Assembly (NCBI GenBank): GCA_011526395.1
Contig: WTHW01000047.1
Location: 1-39,870 of the forward strand
DNA from: Alphaproteobacteria bacterium
Lineage (GTDB): Bacteria > Pseudomonadota > Alphaproteobacteria > Puniceispirillales > Puniceispirillaceae
Direction: 5' to 3'
Length of the DNA: 39,870 bases
Part shown: piece after piece, positions 7,265 through 16,971 of the stretch
Layout: every line of letters begins with the position of its first letter
Numbering within the stretch: position 1 is the stretch's first letter
Program-made: the position numbers and the translations under genes
The notes under the pieces: model-generated
Seen by the model: only the letters and a program-made list of their open reading frames with translations
Told to the model about the DNA's origin: nothing
The model's database searches: none

Positions 7265-10090
7265 CTATGCCTCACCACTATCTAGGACTGACATTAATTT
7301 TGCTTGTATTTTCTGCGCTGTCGTCTCATTCGGGATCTGTAAGCCGAAAATATCTCTGACATAAAACACATCTACTGCTTTTTCACCATAGGTAGACACA
7401 GATGATGAATGGATTTGCAATCCTAATTGGGCAATATGATAGGTTAGTTGATATAGCAATCCCGGCCTGTCTCTGCCATTCACCTCAATCACAGTATGAG
7501 TCTTAGAGCGTTTATTGGTCACAATAACCCGCGGCGTCACTGACATGGCACGAAGGCGCGCTGGTGCTGTGCGCCATTTTTTAGCAAGTGCTTCATGCAA
7601 ATTCGTCTCACCCATCAGGGCTTTTTCAATCCTGCTTCGAAGACGTGCTAGCTCATCCATATCCCGCACAGCTTGTCGGTCATCATTTTGAATGCGGAAA
7701 GCATCCAAAATCGTGCCATCTTTTCTTGTGTAAATGCGCGCATTGGCGATGGTCATTTGCGATAAAGCAACAGCCCCAGCAATGCGAGAGAACAAGCCTG
7801 GATGATCTTGCGTAATGATTGTCATCACAGTTGTGTTTAACGCATCATCACGATCAAAATCTACCAATAGAGGGGCATCTTCAGGTGAATATTGCTCCAC
7901 TAATTTTGCATGTTTTATCAGCCTGTCTGTTGAAAACCCTGTCCAGTAAGAGGGGTAAAACCCATCAACATAAGCATCAAACCGCGCCTCACCCCATCCT
8001 TGATTTCCAACCAGAGCCTCACGCACTTCAAACAAGGCTTGGCCAGCTGCCATATGCGCAACCTCTGCAGGCGCCGCGCCGCCTATAACAGCTTCTGCGC
8101 GCCAATATAAATCACGCATCAAGCTTGCTTTCCATCCATTCCAAATATCAGGACCAACAGCTCTGATATCAGCGACAGTTAAAATCAATAATAATTTTAA
8201 CCTCTCTGGTGATTGCACATTATCTGCAAAATCAGAAATTGTTTTTGGGTCATTCAAATCATAGCGAAAGGCGATTTTGCTCATCAATAAATGATGATAA
8301 ATCAACCACGATACTGTTTCTGTTTCAGCCTCATCCAATCCCAATTCAGGGCATAATTTTTCAGCAACCTCTGCCCCCAATATGGAATGATCACCGCCGC
8401 GCCCTTTGGCGATATCATGCAATAAAATCGCGACATATAAAACGCGGCGCGAGCTTATTTTAGAGAACAAATCGCACGCTAAAGGCGCCTCATCTTTGAC
8501 AAGCCCCTTTTCAATAGCATTCATAATGCCAACAGCTTTAATTGTATGCTCATCAACCGTATAGCTGTGATACATATCAAATTGCATCATGCCCACAATA
8601 CGACCGAAATCAGGCATATATTTTGATAAAAACCCTGATTCATTCATCAAGCGCAACACGCGTTCAGGGCTATTTTCATGCCCCAGAATATCTAGAAAAT
8701 AGGCATGTATTTCTGGTCGCCATAAATCATTATGTGACAGCCTATTCGTGCCTCTTGTTAATCGTTTGAAGCTATCTGGATGGATGTCTAGCTCATATTT
8801 TTGTGCATACCAAAAAATTTGGATAAGACGCGTTGCATCATGATGGAAAAACAAATCTGATGGCAAATGTAAGCGGCCATTTTTCAAAATAAATGGCGTG
8901 ATTGACATGCTAAAGCGCGCGACACCATCATGAAATAATCGGGACAGGCTTCGGCTTGATTTTGTATCAAACTCATCTTCGATAGCGGCGCAAAAAATAC
9001 GGGTCAAATTGCCAACATGTCTTGCAGCCAAATGATATCGTTTCATAAAGCGTTCAACGCCGCGCAAGCCATCTTTATCCTTAAAGCCCATTTGCGGTGC
9101 GATATCTATCTGTGCATCAAATGCCAGCATATCATCACCGCGCCCTGACCGCAGATGTAACAGGCATCTCACGGTCCACAAAAAGCGCTGTGATGCGGCA
9201 AATTTCCGTGCCTCAGAGACGCGAATAATCCCTTTTTCAAAAATCGCCATAATATCAGCTGACCGATAAGCAAATTTGGCTATCCAGAATAAGGTATGCA
9301 AATCGCGCAAACCACCTTTGCCTTCTTTTACTTGCGGCTCAACAACATAACGTGTGGCGCCATGATGTTTATGGCGGTGGTCACGCTCAGCAAGCTTATC
9401 ATGCACAAAGGCAATTGGGTTACTGCGCTTAATCAAAGATTCGATAGCATCTTCAAATTGCTGGCTTAAAGCTTCATCACCACAAATAAATCTGGTTTCA
9501 AGCAAACTGGTCATGATCGTAATATCATCTTTTGCCGCTGATATATTCTGCCTGATTGAGCGTGTTGCATGCCCAACTTTTAAGCCCAAATCCCATAACA
9601 GATATAAAATCACTTCTATTTCTGCTTGTCCGATTTCATCAGACGCTTTTTCTTGCAAGAATAGTAAATCAACATCACTAAATGGTGCTAATTCGCCTCT
9701 GCCATATCCACCTGTGGCCATAATGGCCCATTTATAGCCAGCTGGTTTTTCAAATAAATGTGCTGCCACATGTTCAACGATGATTTGGATAAATTTATCC
9801 ATACAAAGCGCATGCGCACCGACATATCTTGCGCCATCTTGTTTGTCATATAAATCACTTGCTAATGACTGGCGCATCTCTTCTAGGGCTTGTTTTAAGC
9901 GCTTGATAGATTCTTGGCGAAAATAGGTGCGCGCCTCTGACTGACCGCTATTGGCAAGGGCAAGCTCGCTTAAGTCAGACGCAAGTCCTTTATCATCAAA
10001 CCACTGTGCATCTGCCCCAAGCGCTGCATCAAGGGGTTTGAGCCAATCCTGCCATATCGAAGATGTCATCGTCGTGCTGGTATCATCCAT
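7265..10090 (-). CDS. glnD: GlnD, PII uridylyltransferase / uridylyl-removing enzyme
   Basis: The 941-residue protein has the full GlnD domain order. A nucleotidyltransferase domain carries GGYGRGELAPFSDVD, with the catalytic aspartates at D139 and D141. A GlnD linker region and an HD hydrolase domain (LLHDIAKGRGGDHS) follow, then two C-terminal ACT domains that sense glutamine (QDHPGLFSRIAGAVA and NGRDRPGLLYQLTYH). Both active sites look intact, so it should both add UMP to and remove it from PII. ATG 10090 is chosen because AAGGGA lies about 9 bases upstream and the start is three bases from the mutS stop. An ATG seven codons later is possible. It is the second gene after mutS. Confidence 0.95.
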   Translation of the reverse strand: MDDTSTTMTSSIWQDWLKPLDAALGADAQWFDDKGLASDLSELALANSGQSEARTYFRQESIKRLKQALEEMRQSLASDLYDKQDGARYVGAHALCMDKFIQIIVEHVAAHLFEKPAGYKWAIMATGGYGRGELAPFSDVDLLFLQEKASDEIGQAEIEVILYLLWDLGLKVGHATRSIRQNISAAKDDITIMTSLLETRFICGDEALSQQFEDAIESLIKRSNPIAFVHDKLAERDHRHKHHGATRYVVEPQVKEGKGGLRDLHTLFWIAKFAYRSADIMAIFEKGIIRVSEARKFAASQRFLWTVRCLLHLRSGRGDDMLAFDAQIDIAPQMGFKDKDGLRGVERFMKRYHLAARHVGNLTRIFCAAIEDEFDTKSSRSLSRLFHDGVARFSMSITPFILKNGRLHLPSDLFFHHDATRLIQIFWYAQKYELDIHPDSFKRLTRGTNRLSHNDLWRPEIHAYFLDILGHENSPERVLRLMNESGFLSKYMPDFGRIVGMMQFDMYHSYTVDEHTIKAVGIMNAIEKGLVKDEAPLACDLFSKISSRRVLYVAILLHDIAKGRGGDHSILGAEVAEKLCPELGLDEAETETVSWLIYHHLLMSKIAFRYDLNDPKTISDFADNVQSPERLKLLLILTVADIRAVGPDIWNGWKASLMRDLYWRAEAVIGGAAPAEVAHMAAGQALFEVREALVGNQGWGEARFDAYVDGFYPSYWTGFSTDRLIKHAKLVEQYSPEDAPLLVDFDRDDALNTTVMTIITQDHPGLFSRIAGAVALSQMTIANARIYTRKDGTILDAFRIQNDDRQAVRDMDELARLRSRIEKALMGETNLHEALAKKWRTAPARLRAMSVTPRVIVTNKRSKTHTVIEVNGRDRPGLLYQLTYHIAQLGLQIHSSSVSTYGEKAVDVFYVRDIFGLQIPNETTAQKIQAKLMSVLDSGEA

Positions 10091-10093
10091 CTC

Positions 10094-12805
10094 TTATGTT
10101 CCCTTGCGCGCCAGCATCTCTTGTAATTCATATAAAACTTCAAGAGCTTGTTTGGGAGAATAATCATCAACCGCCATCTGTTGTATTTTTTCAATAACAG
10201 GGTGGGGTTCAGACTTGGTCGTTGTTTGCGATACATCAAATAATGGCAAATCATTTAGCCTATCACTGGCACTCTCTTTGCCAGCTTTACTATGTTTTGC
10301 TTCATTTGATGCTTCTAATGTATCGAGAATCTTGGTGGCTCTATCTACCACCACATCTGGCAGGCCAGCTAATTTAGCAACATGCACCCCATAAGAGCGG
10401 CCTGATGCACCTTTGCCAACCTGATGAAGGAAGACAATATCGCCCTGCCATTCTTTGACCAACATCGTGCAAGGATATAAATGAGATAGCTTTGATTCTA
10501 GTGATATAAGCTCATGATAATGTGTAGCAAATAAAGTTCTGCATTGATTACTATCATGCAGATATTCCAAACAAGCATGCGCAATCGCAAGCCCGTCAAA
10601 GGTCGCTGTACCTCTGCCTATTTCATCTAATATCACCAGCGATTTTGTTGTTGCTTGGTTCAAGATTGTGGCGGTTTCAACCATCTCGACCATAAAGGTT
10701 GACTGCCCTCTTGCCAGATCATCTGAGGCACCAACGCGCGAGAAACATTTATCAATAATGCCAATTTCCGCGGCATCTGCAGGCACATATAATCCTGCCT
10801 GCGCAATGATAGCGATTAACGCATTTTGACGCAGAAATGTTGATTTACCCGCCATATTGGGGCCCGTTAGCAGCCATAATCTGTCGCTTTGTGTCATATC
10901 ACAATCATTTGGCATAAAGGGCGTATCAGCATCTAATGACTGCTCTACAACAGGGTGCCGCCCCTTGGTGATAACAAAGCGCGTATCACCAAATAAGCTT
11001 GGCCGGCAATAATGATGATGATTTGCCAATTTTGCTGTCGCTGTCGCAACATCAAGCTCTGCTAGCTTGCGACCTGCTAGGCTGATCGCATCTGCCTGTT
11101 CAATGACAAGCATCAGTAATTTATCAAAAATGGCTAATTCTAGCGCCAACGCCTTTTCAGCTGCAGATGAAATATCTCTTTCTAATTCAGCCAATTGCGT
11201 TGTTGTAAAACGCACTGTTTGCGCTGTTGTTTGTCTGTGAATAAATTGCTCATCAGACATTAATTTTTCAGCATAATTGGCTCTGACATCAATATGATAC
11301 CCAAGCACATTATTATGCTTTACCTTCAACGAATTAATGCCTGTTTGTGTGATATAATCTGATTGCAATGCTGCTATCAGGCGCCTGCTTTCATCACGCA
11401 ACTGGCGAAGCTCATCCAATTTTGGATCATAGCCATCTTTCACAAAGCCGCCATCACGTGCCAATAATGGCACATCCTCTGCGAGCGCATCATGCAAAGG
11501 CGCAAGCAAATTCGTTGGCGCGGCAATATCATCTGCCCGTTGTACCAGCGAGGCTTCAAAGTCTTTTCCGAACATTTGCGATGCTGGCCCTAGGGAAAAT
11601 TGATGCAAGGCAATTTGAATTTTCTGTGCAAGCTCAAAAAACCGCTTTAAAGAGACAAGATCGCGCGGACCACCTCTGCCGATGCTCAGGCGAGATAAGC
11701 ATCTCTCACTATCAGGAAGCGGCTTAATCAAGCTCACCACATCATCACAAAAATGATCATGTTCCACAAAAATTTGCGCCAAATCGAGACGGTCTTCAAT
11801 TTTTCGTTGGCTTGTCAAAGGCGCTGAAAGGCGTGTTGCAAGCAATCTTGCACCAGCGGCAGATTGCGTTTTATCAATCGCTGCTAATAAAGATCCATTT
11901 CTCTCATTTGCCATAGAGCGCGTTAATTCAAGAGAGCGGCGCGTGGCTGGATCAATTTCCATAATGCCATCATCACTAACCAGTTGGATGGCTTGCAAGC
12001 GCGGCATAGCTGAGATTTGTGTTTTACGCAAATAGACAATCAGCGCCCCTGCCGCTGACAACATCGCACGGCTCAGTTTGGCAAGATCGCTTGCTGTATC
12101 AGAATCTTGATAAAAACTATCTAGCACCGTCAGAGCTGATTGACTGTCAAAATCCTCATCTGGTTGAGAGGCGGCCGTAATATCATGTGTCTTGCAAAAT
12201 AAAGATAAATCATGACCATCAAATGAAGCTGGCCAGATGATTTCCGCAGGAGCAAGACGCGCAATTTGCCCCTCTAGGCTATCTGATGAGGCTGATTGCA
12301 CCTGAAATAACCCTGTGGACATATCTGCCCAAGCGATCGCCAACTCACCGCCAGCGCGTCCAATCGCTGTCAGGAAGTTATTTTGTTCAGGTGCCAGCAA
12401 ACCATCTTCATTCAAAGTGCCAGGTGTCACTAACCTGACAACATCACGAGGTAGCGGGCCTTTGCCACCACGCTTTTTAAAACTCTCTGGATCTTCAGAT
12501 TGCTCACAAATCGCAACCTTAAATCCCTGTCTTATCAAGCGCGCTAAATAATTATCCATGGCGTGAACTGGCACGCCGCACATGGCAATCTCTTTGCCTT
12601 CCAACTGACCACGTTTGGTAAGCGTCAAATTCAGCGCTTTTGCCGCAACTTCCGCATCGTGGAAAAACATTTCATAAAAATCACCCATCCGATAAAAGAG
12701 CAAAGCCTCTGGATAGCCCGATTTGACTTGCAAATATTGGGCAATCATTGGGGTAGGGCCTTTTGCTTTATCGCTTGCTGATTTTGCCGGTGCCGTTTTT
12801 GTCAT
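10094..12805 (-). CDS. mutS: MutS, DNA mismatch recognition ATPase
   Basis: The 903-residue protein contains the mismatch-binding FYRMGDFYEMF motif with the Phe-x-Glu wedge near residue 40. It has connector, lever and clamp domains, a C-terminal ABC-type ATPase with Walker A GPNMAGKS (about 648-655) and Walker B ILDEIGRGTATFDG, and a helix-turn-helix dimerisation tail. The extreme C-terminus keeps DDYSPKQALEVLYELQEML, part of the tetramer/beta-clamp region. MutS starts mismatch repair with MutL, which is not in this window. It leads the glnD-murJ-trpS gene series and diverges from maeB across about 130 bases. Confidence 0.97.
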   Translation of the reverse strand: MTKTAPAKSASDKAKGPTPMIAQYLQVKSGYPEALLFYRMGDFYEMFFHDAEVAAKALNLTLTKRGQLEGKEIAMCGVPVHAMDNYLARLIRQGFKVAICEQSEDPESFKKRGGKGPLPRDVVRLVTPGTLNEDGLLAPEQNNFLTAIGRAGGELAIAWADMSTGLFQVQSASSDSLEGQIARLAPAEIIWPASFDGHDLSLFCKTHDITAASQPDEDFDSQSALTVLDSFYQDSDTASDLAKLSRAMLSAAGALIVYLRKTQISAMPRLQAIQLVSDDGIMEIDPATRRSLELTRSMANERNGSLLAAIDKTQSAAGARLLATRLSAPLTSQRKIEDRLDLAQIFVEHDHFCDDVVSLIKPLPDSERCLSRLSIGRGGPRDLVSLKRFFELAQKIQIALHQFSLGPASQMFGKDFEASLVQRADDIAAPTNLLAPLHDALAEDVPLLARDGGFVKDGYDPKLDELRQLRDESRRLIAALQSDYITQTGINSLKVKHNNVLGYHIDVRANYAEKLMSDEQFIHRQTTAQTVRFTTTQLAELERDISSAAEKALALELAIFDKLLMLVIEQADAISLAGRKLAELDVATATAKLANHHHYCRPSLFGDTRFVITKGRHPVVEQSLDADTPFMPNDCDMTQSDRLWLLTGPNMAGKSTFLRQNALIAIIAQAGLYVPADAAEIGIIDKCFSRVGASDDLARGQSTFMVEMVETATILNQATTKSLVILDEIGRGTATFDGLAIAHACLEYLHDSNQCRTLFATHYHELISLESKLSHLYPCTMLVKEWQGDIVFLHQVGKGASGRSYGVHVAKLAGLPDVVVDRATKILDTLEASNEAKHSKAGKESASDRLNDLPLFDVSQTTTKSEPHPVIEKIQQMAVDDYSPKQALEVLYELQEMLARKGT

Positions 12806-12879
12806 GTGATGAGAAGATTTCTTAACTGTTTTATTGCTATAGAATATCGAATAAATTACAATGAAAGCTTACCGCTTTA

Positions 12880-12907
12880 TTGACTTATCTTATAGTGCTT
12901 TTTTTTC
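12880..12907 (+). promoter_or_regulatory. Possible maeB promoter
   Basis: Upstream of maeB, TTACCG is followed 16 bases later by TATAGT and then a T-rich start region. The -10 is good and the -35 is weak. Coordinates are approximate by a base or two. It is the best sigma-70-like candidate I see in the mutS/maeB divergent gap. Confidence 0.3.
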
Positions 12908-12937
12908 AAAGTACTACATTGGGGACTCTTGAGGACA

Positions 12938-15199
12938 ATGGCAAAAGAACAATCAGCTTTATATAAAGAAGCACTCGCGTTTCATGAAAATGGCCGCCCC
13001 GGCAAATTAGAAATTTCGCCGACAAAACCTTTAACAACACAGCGCGACTTGTCTTTGGCTTACTCACCTGGTGTTGCAGCACCCTGCCTTGCTATCGAAG
13101 AAGATGCATCCAAGGCCTATGACTATACTGCCAAAGGCAATGTAGTCGCTGTTATCTCTAATGGCACAGCTGTTTTGGGGCTTGGCAATATTGGGGCAGC
13201 TGCTTCAAAACCTGTTATGGAAGGCAAAGCTGTCCTTTTCAAAAAATTTGCTGATATTGATGGGGTGGATATTGAATTATCAACTGAAGATATCGACAGA
13301 TTTGTAGATGCTGTCTCGCTGATGGGGCCTTCTTTTGGCGGTATCAATCTTGAAGATATTAAATCACCTGAATGTTTTATTATTGAACAGCGTCTTCGCG
13401 AGGTGATGGATATCCCTGTATTCCATGATGATCAGCATGGCACAGCCATTATCGCCGCCGCGGGTCTTATAAACGCCCTGCACCTGACAGGGCGCGAGAT
13501 GAAAGATATCAAAATCGTCTCAAACGGCGCTGGTGCTGCTTCTATTGCTTGTATTGAGCTGATTAAGGCAATGGGTGTCCCACATCAAAATGTTATCCTC
13601 ACCGACAGAGAAGGTGTGATTTATCAAGGCCGTGATGGGTCCATGAATCAATGGAAATCTGCACATGCTGTGAAAACAGATGCCAGAACACTTGAAGATG
13701 CCATCAATGGCGCAGATGTATTCCTCGGCCTGTCAGTAGCAGGCGCTCTGACCAAGGAAATGGTCGCAACGATGGCACCGCGTCCTATCATATTTGCGAT
13801 GGCAAATCCTGTGCCAGAGATTATGCCAGATGAAGCAAAATCAGTACGTCCAGACGCGATTGTGGCAACAGGTCGCTCTGATTTTCCAAACCAAGTCAAT
13901 AATGTTCTTGGCTTTCCTTATATCTTCCGCGGCGCCCTTGATGTGCGTGCAACAGCGATCAATGAGGAAATGAAAATCGCCGCTGCACAAGCGATTGCCT
14001 TACTCGCTAGAGAAGATGTGCCTGATGAGGTAAGCGCGGCATATGCTGGCGGCGCTTTGCAATATGGCGAAGATTACATTATCCCTGCCCCTTTTGACCC
14101 ACGATTAATCTCATCTGTTTCATGTGCTGTCGCGCAAGCGGCAATGGATACAGGCGTGGCGCAAAAACCACTAGCTGACCTAGAAGCTTATAAAAAGAGC
14201 CTATCTGCACGACTAGATCCCACAGCATCTCTTCAACAAGTTATTTTTGATGCCATATCGCCAGCTTCCAAGAAAATTGTATTTGCTGAAGGTGAAGAAG
14301 AGGTGGCCATTAGAGCCGCTCTCACCTTCCGAAATGCAGGCTATGGCGAGCCTATCCTTGTTGGCCGTGAGCATCGTATCCAGCAAACCATCGAAACATT
14401 AGGTCTCGAAGGCGCTGATACGATTGAGATTACGAATGCGAAAATCTCAGACTTTAACGAAGATTATATTGATTTTCTTTATAACCGCCTGCAACGCCAA
14501 GGCACTTTGCGCCGCGATTGCCAGAGAATGGTGAATTTAGACCGTAACGTCTTTGCGGCATGTATGGTGGCAAATGGTCATGCTGATGGCATGGTGTCTG
14601 GCTTAACGCGCTCGTTCCAGCCAACTTTTGCCCATATCACACGTGTCATTGACGCTGTCCCACAAAGCCATTTTGTAACAACAACAATGCTTGTATCCAA
14701 GGGGCGCACAGTCTTTATTGGTGATACCTCTATTCATGAACGCCCATCAGGAACTGAACTAGCCGCCATTGCTGAGACGATTGCCGCCAAAGCAGCCTCA
14801 CTTGGCAATGTGCCGCGTGTTGCCTTTTTGTCATTTTCAAATTTTGGTAATGCAAAATCTGATATCACACATGCCGCACAAGAAGCTGTCAGGGTGCTAG
14901 ATAGCAAGAAAGTATCCTTCGAATATGAAGGCGAGATGACAGCAAATGTGGCGCTTGATTATAATTTAATGCGCGACCGCTATCCTTTCAGCCGCCTAAC
15001 AGGACCTGCCAATATCCTCATCATGCCTGGCCTGCATTCAGCGAATATTTCATTTAACTTAATGCAACAGCTAGGCGGTGGATCTGTGATTGGGCCAATG
15101 CTTCTTGGTGCACAACATCCTTTCCAAATTGTACAAATGGGAAGTTCAGTGAATGATGTTGTAACAGCCGCAGCCCTAGCGGCTTATGAAGCTCTGTGA
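12938..15199 (+). CDS. maeB: NADP-dependent malic enzyme (malic domain fused to phosphotransacetylase-like domain)
   Basis: This is a long-form malic enzyme of about 753 residues, converting malate to pyruvate and CO2 with NADP. The N-terminal malic domain has LAYSPGVAAPC and the metal/substrate segment FHDDQHGTAII. The nucleotide-binding domain has SNGAGAASIACIEL. The C-terminal third (from about residue 425, KIVFAEGEEEVAIRAA onward) resembles phosphate acetyltransferase, which in MaeB serves regulation and oligomerisation, not catalysis. I choose ATG 12938, just after a GAGGA; an in-frame TTG at 12929 is possible. It ends 10 bases from the convergent adenosine kinase gene. The length is normal for the family. 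Confidence 0.95.
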   Translation: MAKEQSALYKEALAFHENGRPGKLEISPTKPLTTQRDLSLAYSPGVAAPCLAIEEDASKAYDYTAKGNVVAVISNGTAVLGLGNIGAAASKPVMEGKAVLFKKFADIDGVDIELSTEDIDRFVDAVSLMGPSFGGINLEDIKSPECFIIEQRLREVMDIPVFHDDQHGTAIIAAAGLINALHLTGREMKDIKIVSNGAGAASIACIELIKAMGVPHQNVILTDREGVIYQGRDGSMNQWKSAHAVKTDARTLEDAINGADVFLGLSVAGALTKEMVATMAPRPIIFAMANPVPEIMPDEAKSVRPDAIVATGRSDFPNQVNNVLGFPYIFRGALDVRATAINEEMKIAAAQAIALLAREDVPDEVSAAYAGGALQYGEDYIIPAPFDPRLISSVSCAVAQAAMDTGVAQKPLADLEAYKKSLSARLDPTASLQQVIFDAISPASKKIVFAEGEEEVAIRAALTFRNAGYGEPILVGREHRIQQTIETLGLEGADTIEITNAKISDFNEDYIDFLYNRLQRQGTLRRDCQRMVNLDRNVFAACMVANGHADGMVSGLTRSFQPTFAHITRVIDAVPQSHFVTTTMLVSKGRTVFIGDTSIHERPSGTELAAIAETIAAKAASLGNVPRVAFLSFSNFGNAKSDITHAAQEAVRVLDSKKVSFEYEGEMTANVALDYNLMRDRYPFSRLTGPANILIMPGLHSANISFNLMQQLGGGSVIGPMLLGAQHPFQIVQMGSSVNDVVTAAALAAYEAL

Positions 15200-15200
15200 T

Positions 15201-15236
15201 CTTATCCTTTTATGATGCAACAATATCACGGATAAG
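15201..15236. terminator. Weak inverted repeat between convergent maeB and kinase genes
   Basis: CTTATCC (15201-15207) and GGATAAG (15230-15236) form a 7-base inverted repeat around the convergent ends of maeB and the kinase. The loop is 22 bases and there is no long T tract, so termination here is uncertain. It is the only hairpin-like element at this junction. Confidence 0.25.
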
Positions 15237-16187
15237 CGCTTTTAGGTTAGCTTCAGGGCGTGCGCCATAGTGACAGATGATTTCCCCAGATAGAGCAGAG
15301 GCTATCTCGCCACATATTTTGGCATCATAGCCCTTTGCGCGACCATATAGATAACCAGCGGCAAATAAATCACCAGCACCTGTTGTATCTAATACCTCAG
15401 CGATTGGCTTTGCCATAACATGCGCAGACATACCATCTTTATGGATATAAGCGCCATCTGCGCCTCTTGTGATGATAATCTCATCAAGATACTCTGCCAT
15501 CTCTTGAGCGGCAGACTCATAATCTTTACCTGTTAGCGCGCGCGCTTCATCTTCATTTGAAAACAATATAGAAACATGTTGTTTAATGAAGTTTGATAGC
15601 GCATCAAAATGGCGTTCAACACACCATGCATCTGATAGAGACAGTGCCAATTTTGCGCCTGTTGCCTCAGCAATCATGGCAACTTTTTCAAACAAAGCAG
15701 GGCCATTTGGAGCATCAAATAAATACCCTTCAAGATAATACACATCACATGCTGGCATATCTTCAAGGTGAGCTGGGCCCATCTGGATACAAGCGCCAAG
15801 AAATGTGTTCATAGAACGCACAGCATCTGATGTTACAACAATCATAGAACGCGCTGTTGCTAGGCCATCATCTGTTTGTTTGCCTAAGAATTTTGTGCCT
15901 GTATCTTGCAATGAGGAAATAAATTCATGGCCTAACTCATCTTGCGCCACTTCACCAACATAACCAGATTGCCCGCCTAGCAACGCCATGCCCACAGCTG
16001 AATTTGCCGCAGAACCACCAGCCATTTTTGTTGGGTTTTCAAGATGCTGACTTAGGTAAATCGCCCTTTCTTCATCAATCAGATTCATACCACCTTTTTC
16101 AATAGCATGGTCTGTCAAAAAGGAATCTTCTGCCACTGCTACCATATCAACGATAGCATTACCTACATAAATCACATCTAGCGTCAT
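15210..16187 (-). CDS. PfkB-family carbohydrate/adenosine kinase
   Basis: This ribokinase-fold kinase has 325 residues. The N-terminal half contains the two-glycine substrate loop GGSAANSAVGMALLGG, and the C-terminal half has the PfkB catalytic signature DTTGAGDLFAAGYLYG, with the catalytic Asp in GAGD. The N-terminus (DVIYVGNAIVDMVA) and overall length match proteins annotated as adenosine kinase in Alphaproteobacteria, which phosphorylate adenosine to AMP. Other sugars or nucleosides cannot be excluded from sequence alone. It is apparently a single-gene unit, divergent from the lipoprotein gene and convergent with maeB. Family confidence is high; substrate confidence is moderate. Confidence 0.85.
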   Translation of the reverse strand: MTLDVIYVGNAIVDMVAVAEDSFLTDHAIEKGGMNLIDEERAIYLSQHLENPTKMAGGSAANSAVGMALLGGQSGYVGEVAQDELGHEFISSLQDTGTKFLGKQTDDGLATARSMIVVTSDAVRSMNTFLGACIQMGPAHLEDMPACDVYYLEGYLFDAPNGPALFEKVAMIAEATGAKLALSLSDAWCVERHFDALSNFIKQHVSILFSNEDEARALTGKDYESAAQEMAEYLDEIIITRGADGAYIHKDGMSAHVMAKPIAEVLDTTGAGDLFAAGYLYGRAKGYDAKICGEIASALSGEIICHYGARPEANLKALIRDIVAS

Positions 16188-16289
16188 TTGCTATATACCC
16201 ATCATCGTACAAAAACCTCGCAGACAGTAATCGCTGACCTCAGAATTTGCAAAGAAAATAACAAGCTTACAAAAAAGATGAAACTAGCC

Positions 16290-16318
16290 TTGCACTGTGT
16301 TGCTAGGACTTGCATAAC
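16290..16318 (+). promoter_or_regulatory. Possible promoter of the lipoprotein gene
   Basis: TTGCAC (16290-16295) and CATAAC (16313-16318) are separated by 17 bases in the 169-base divergent gap between the kinase and lipoprotein genes. The start would give a leader of roughly 30 bases. Both boxes are only partial matches to sigma-70. Confidence 0.3.
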
Positions 16319-16356
16319 TAATCACGAGTAAGTTTTGAAAAAAGTCAGGGCGTTTT

Positions 16357-16971
16357 GTGACAACTCTTAAAACAAATATAAGGCAGGGACTTCGGCACGG
16401 CCCCTTACTTATCGGCGCAGTATCGCTTTTGCTTGTTGCCTGTCAGCCCACAACACAAAAACCTGTCGAAGTGACAGCACCTATTATAAAAGACAGGGTA
16501 TCTGTGACCCAACAGCAACCTGCCAAACCGATCGAAGATAACCGCACTGCTATCCTTAACGCTGAGATTGAGACAGATAATCAAACAACGGATAATGCTT
16601 CAGCTCAAAATATGGCCGAAGATAAAGCAAAAGAAGATGACATTGAAATCGTCATTGTGCCAGCACCAACGCCTGCCCCTTTGCCAGAGCCGGAGCCTGA
16701 CCCGCTGGACCCAAATCAATTTATTGAGAAGTCACAATCTTATCTAAGTGGCACCTTGGGCAAACCAGATTATCAATTTGTGCAAGATTCAGTTACCATC
16801 GCACATTATAATCAACCTGCCTGTCAGATGCTTGCGTTTCTGTCAGATGTAAATGGCACCTTAAAAGTTATCCATATTGATCTGCGCCCCCCATTTCTTG
16901 GCGAAACCTTTTATCAGCAAGCTTGTTTTAAACAATTAGGCACAAGAGCTGATGAGCATCAAAACAACTAA
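16357..16971 (+). CDS. Hypothetical lipoprotein with proline/acidic linker and conserved-looking C-terminal domain
   Basis: This 204-residue protein starts with GTG at 16357, six bases after AGGG. It has a type II signal peptide with lipobox LLVAC, so Cys 29 should be lipidated. A low-complexity region rich in Thr, Gln, Asp and then Pro-Glu (PAPTPAPLPEPEPDP) follows, roughly residues 30-120. The last 80 residues form a compact domain with the pattern LGKPDYQFVQDSVTIAHY, a Cys a few residues later and another near the end. Alphaproteobacterial lipoproteins with a similar short LGxPD...WQY...C layout are common and unnamed. I do not recognise a specific function. Its stop codon interlocks with that of nth. 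Confidence 0.75.
   Translation: MTTLKTNIRQGLRHGPLLIGAVSLLLVACQPTTQKPVEVTAPIIKDRVSVTQQQPAKPIEDNRTAILNAEIETDNQTTDNASAQNMAEDKAKEDDIEIVIVPAPTPAPLPEPEPDPLDPNQFIEKSQSYLSGTLGKPDYQFVQDSVTIAHYNQPACQMLAFLSDVNGTLKVIHIDLRPPFLGETFYQQACFKQLGTRADEHQNN

Noticed and set aside
6562..7359. A 265-codon open frame on the plus strand opposite murJ
   Set aside because: Its composition (Ala, Arg, Ser, Thr rich with no domain) is that of an antisense shadow of the well-supported murJ and glnD genes.
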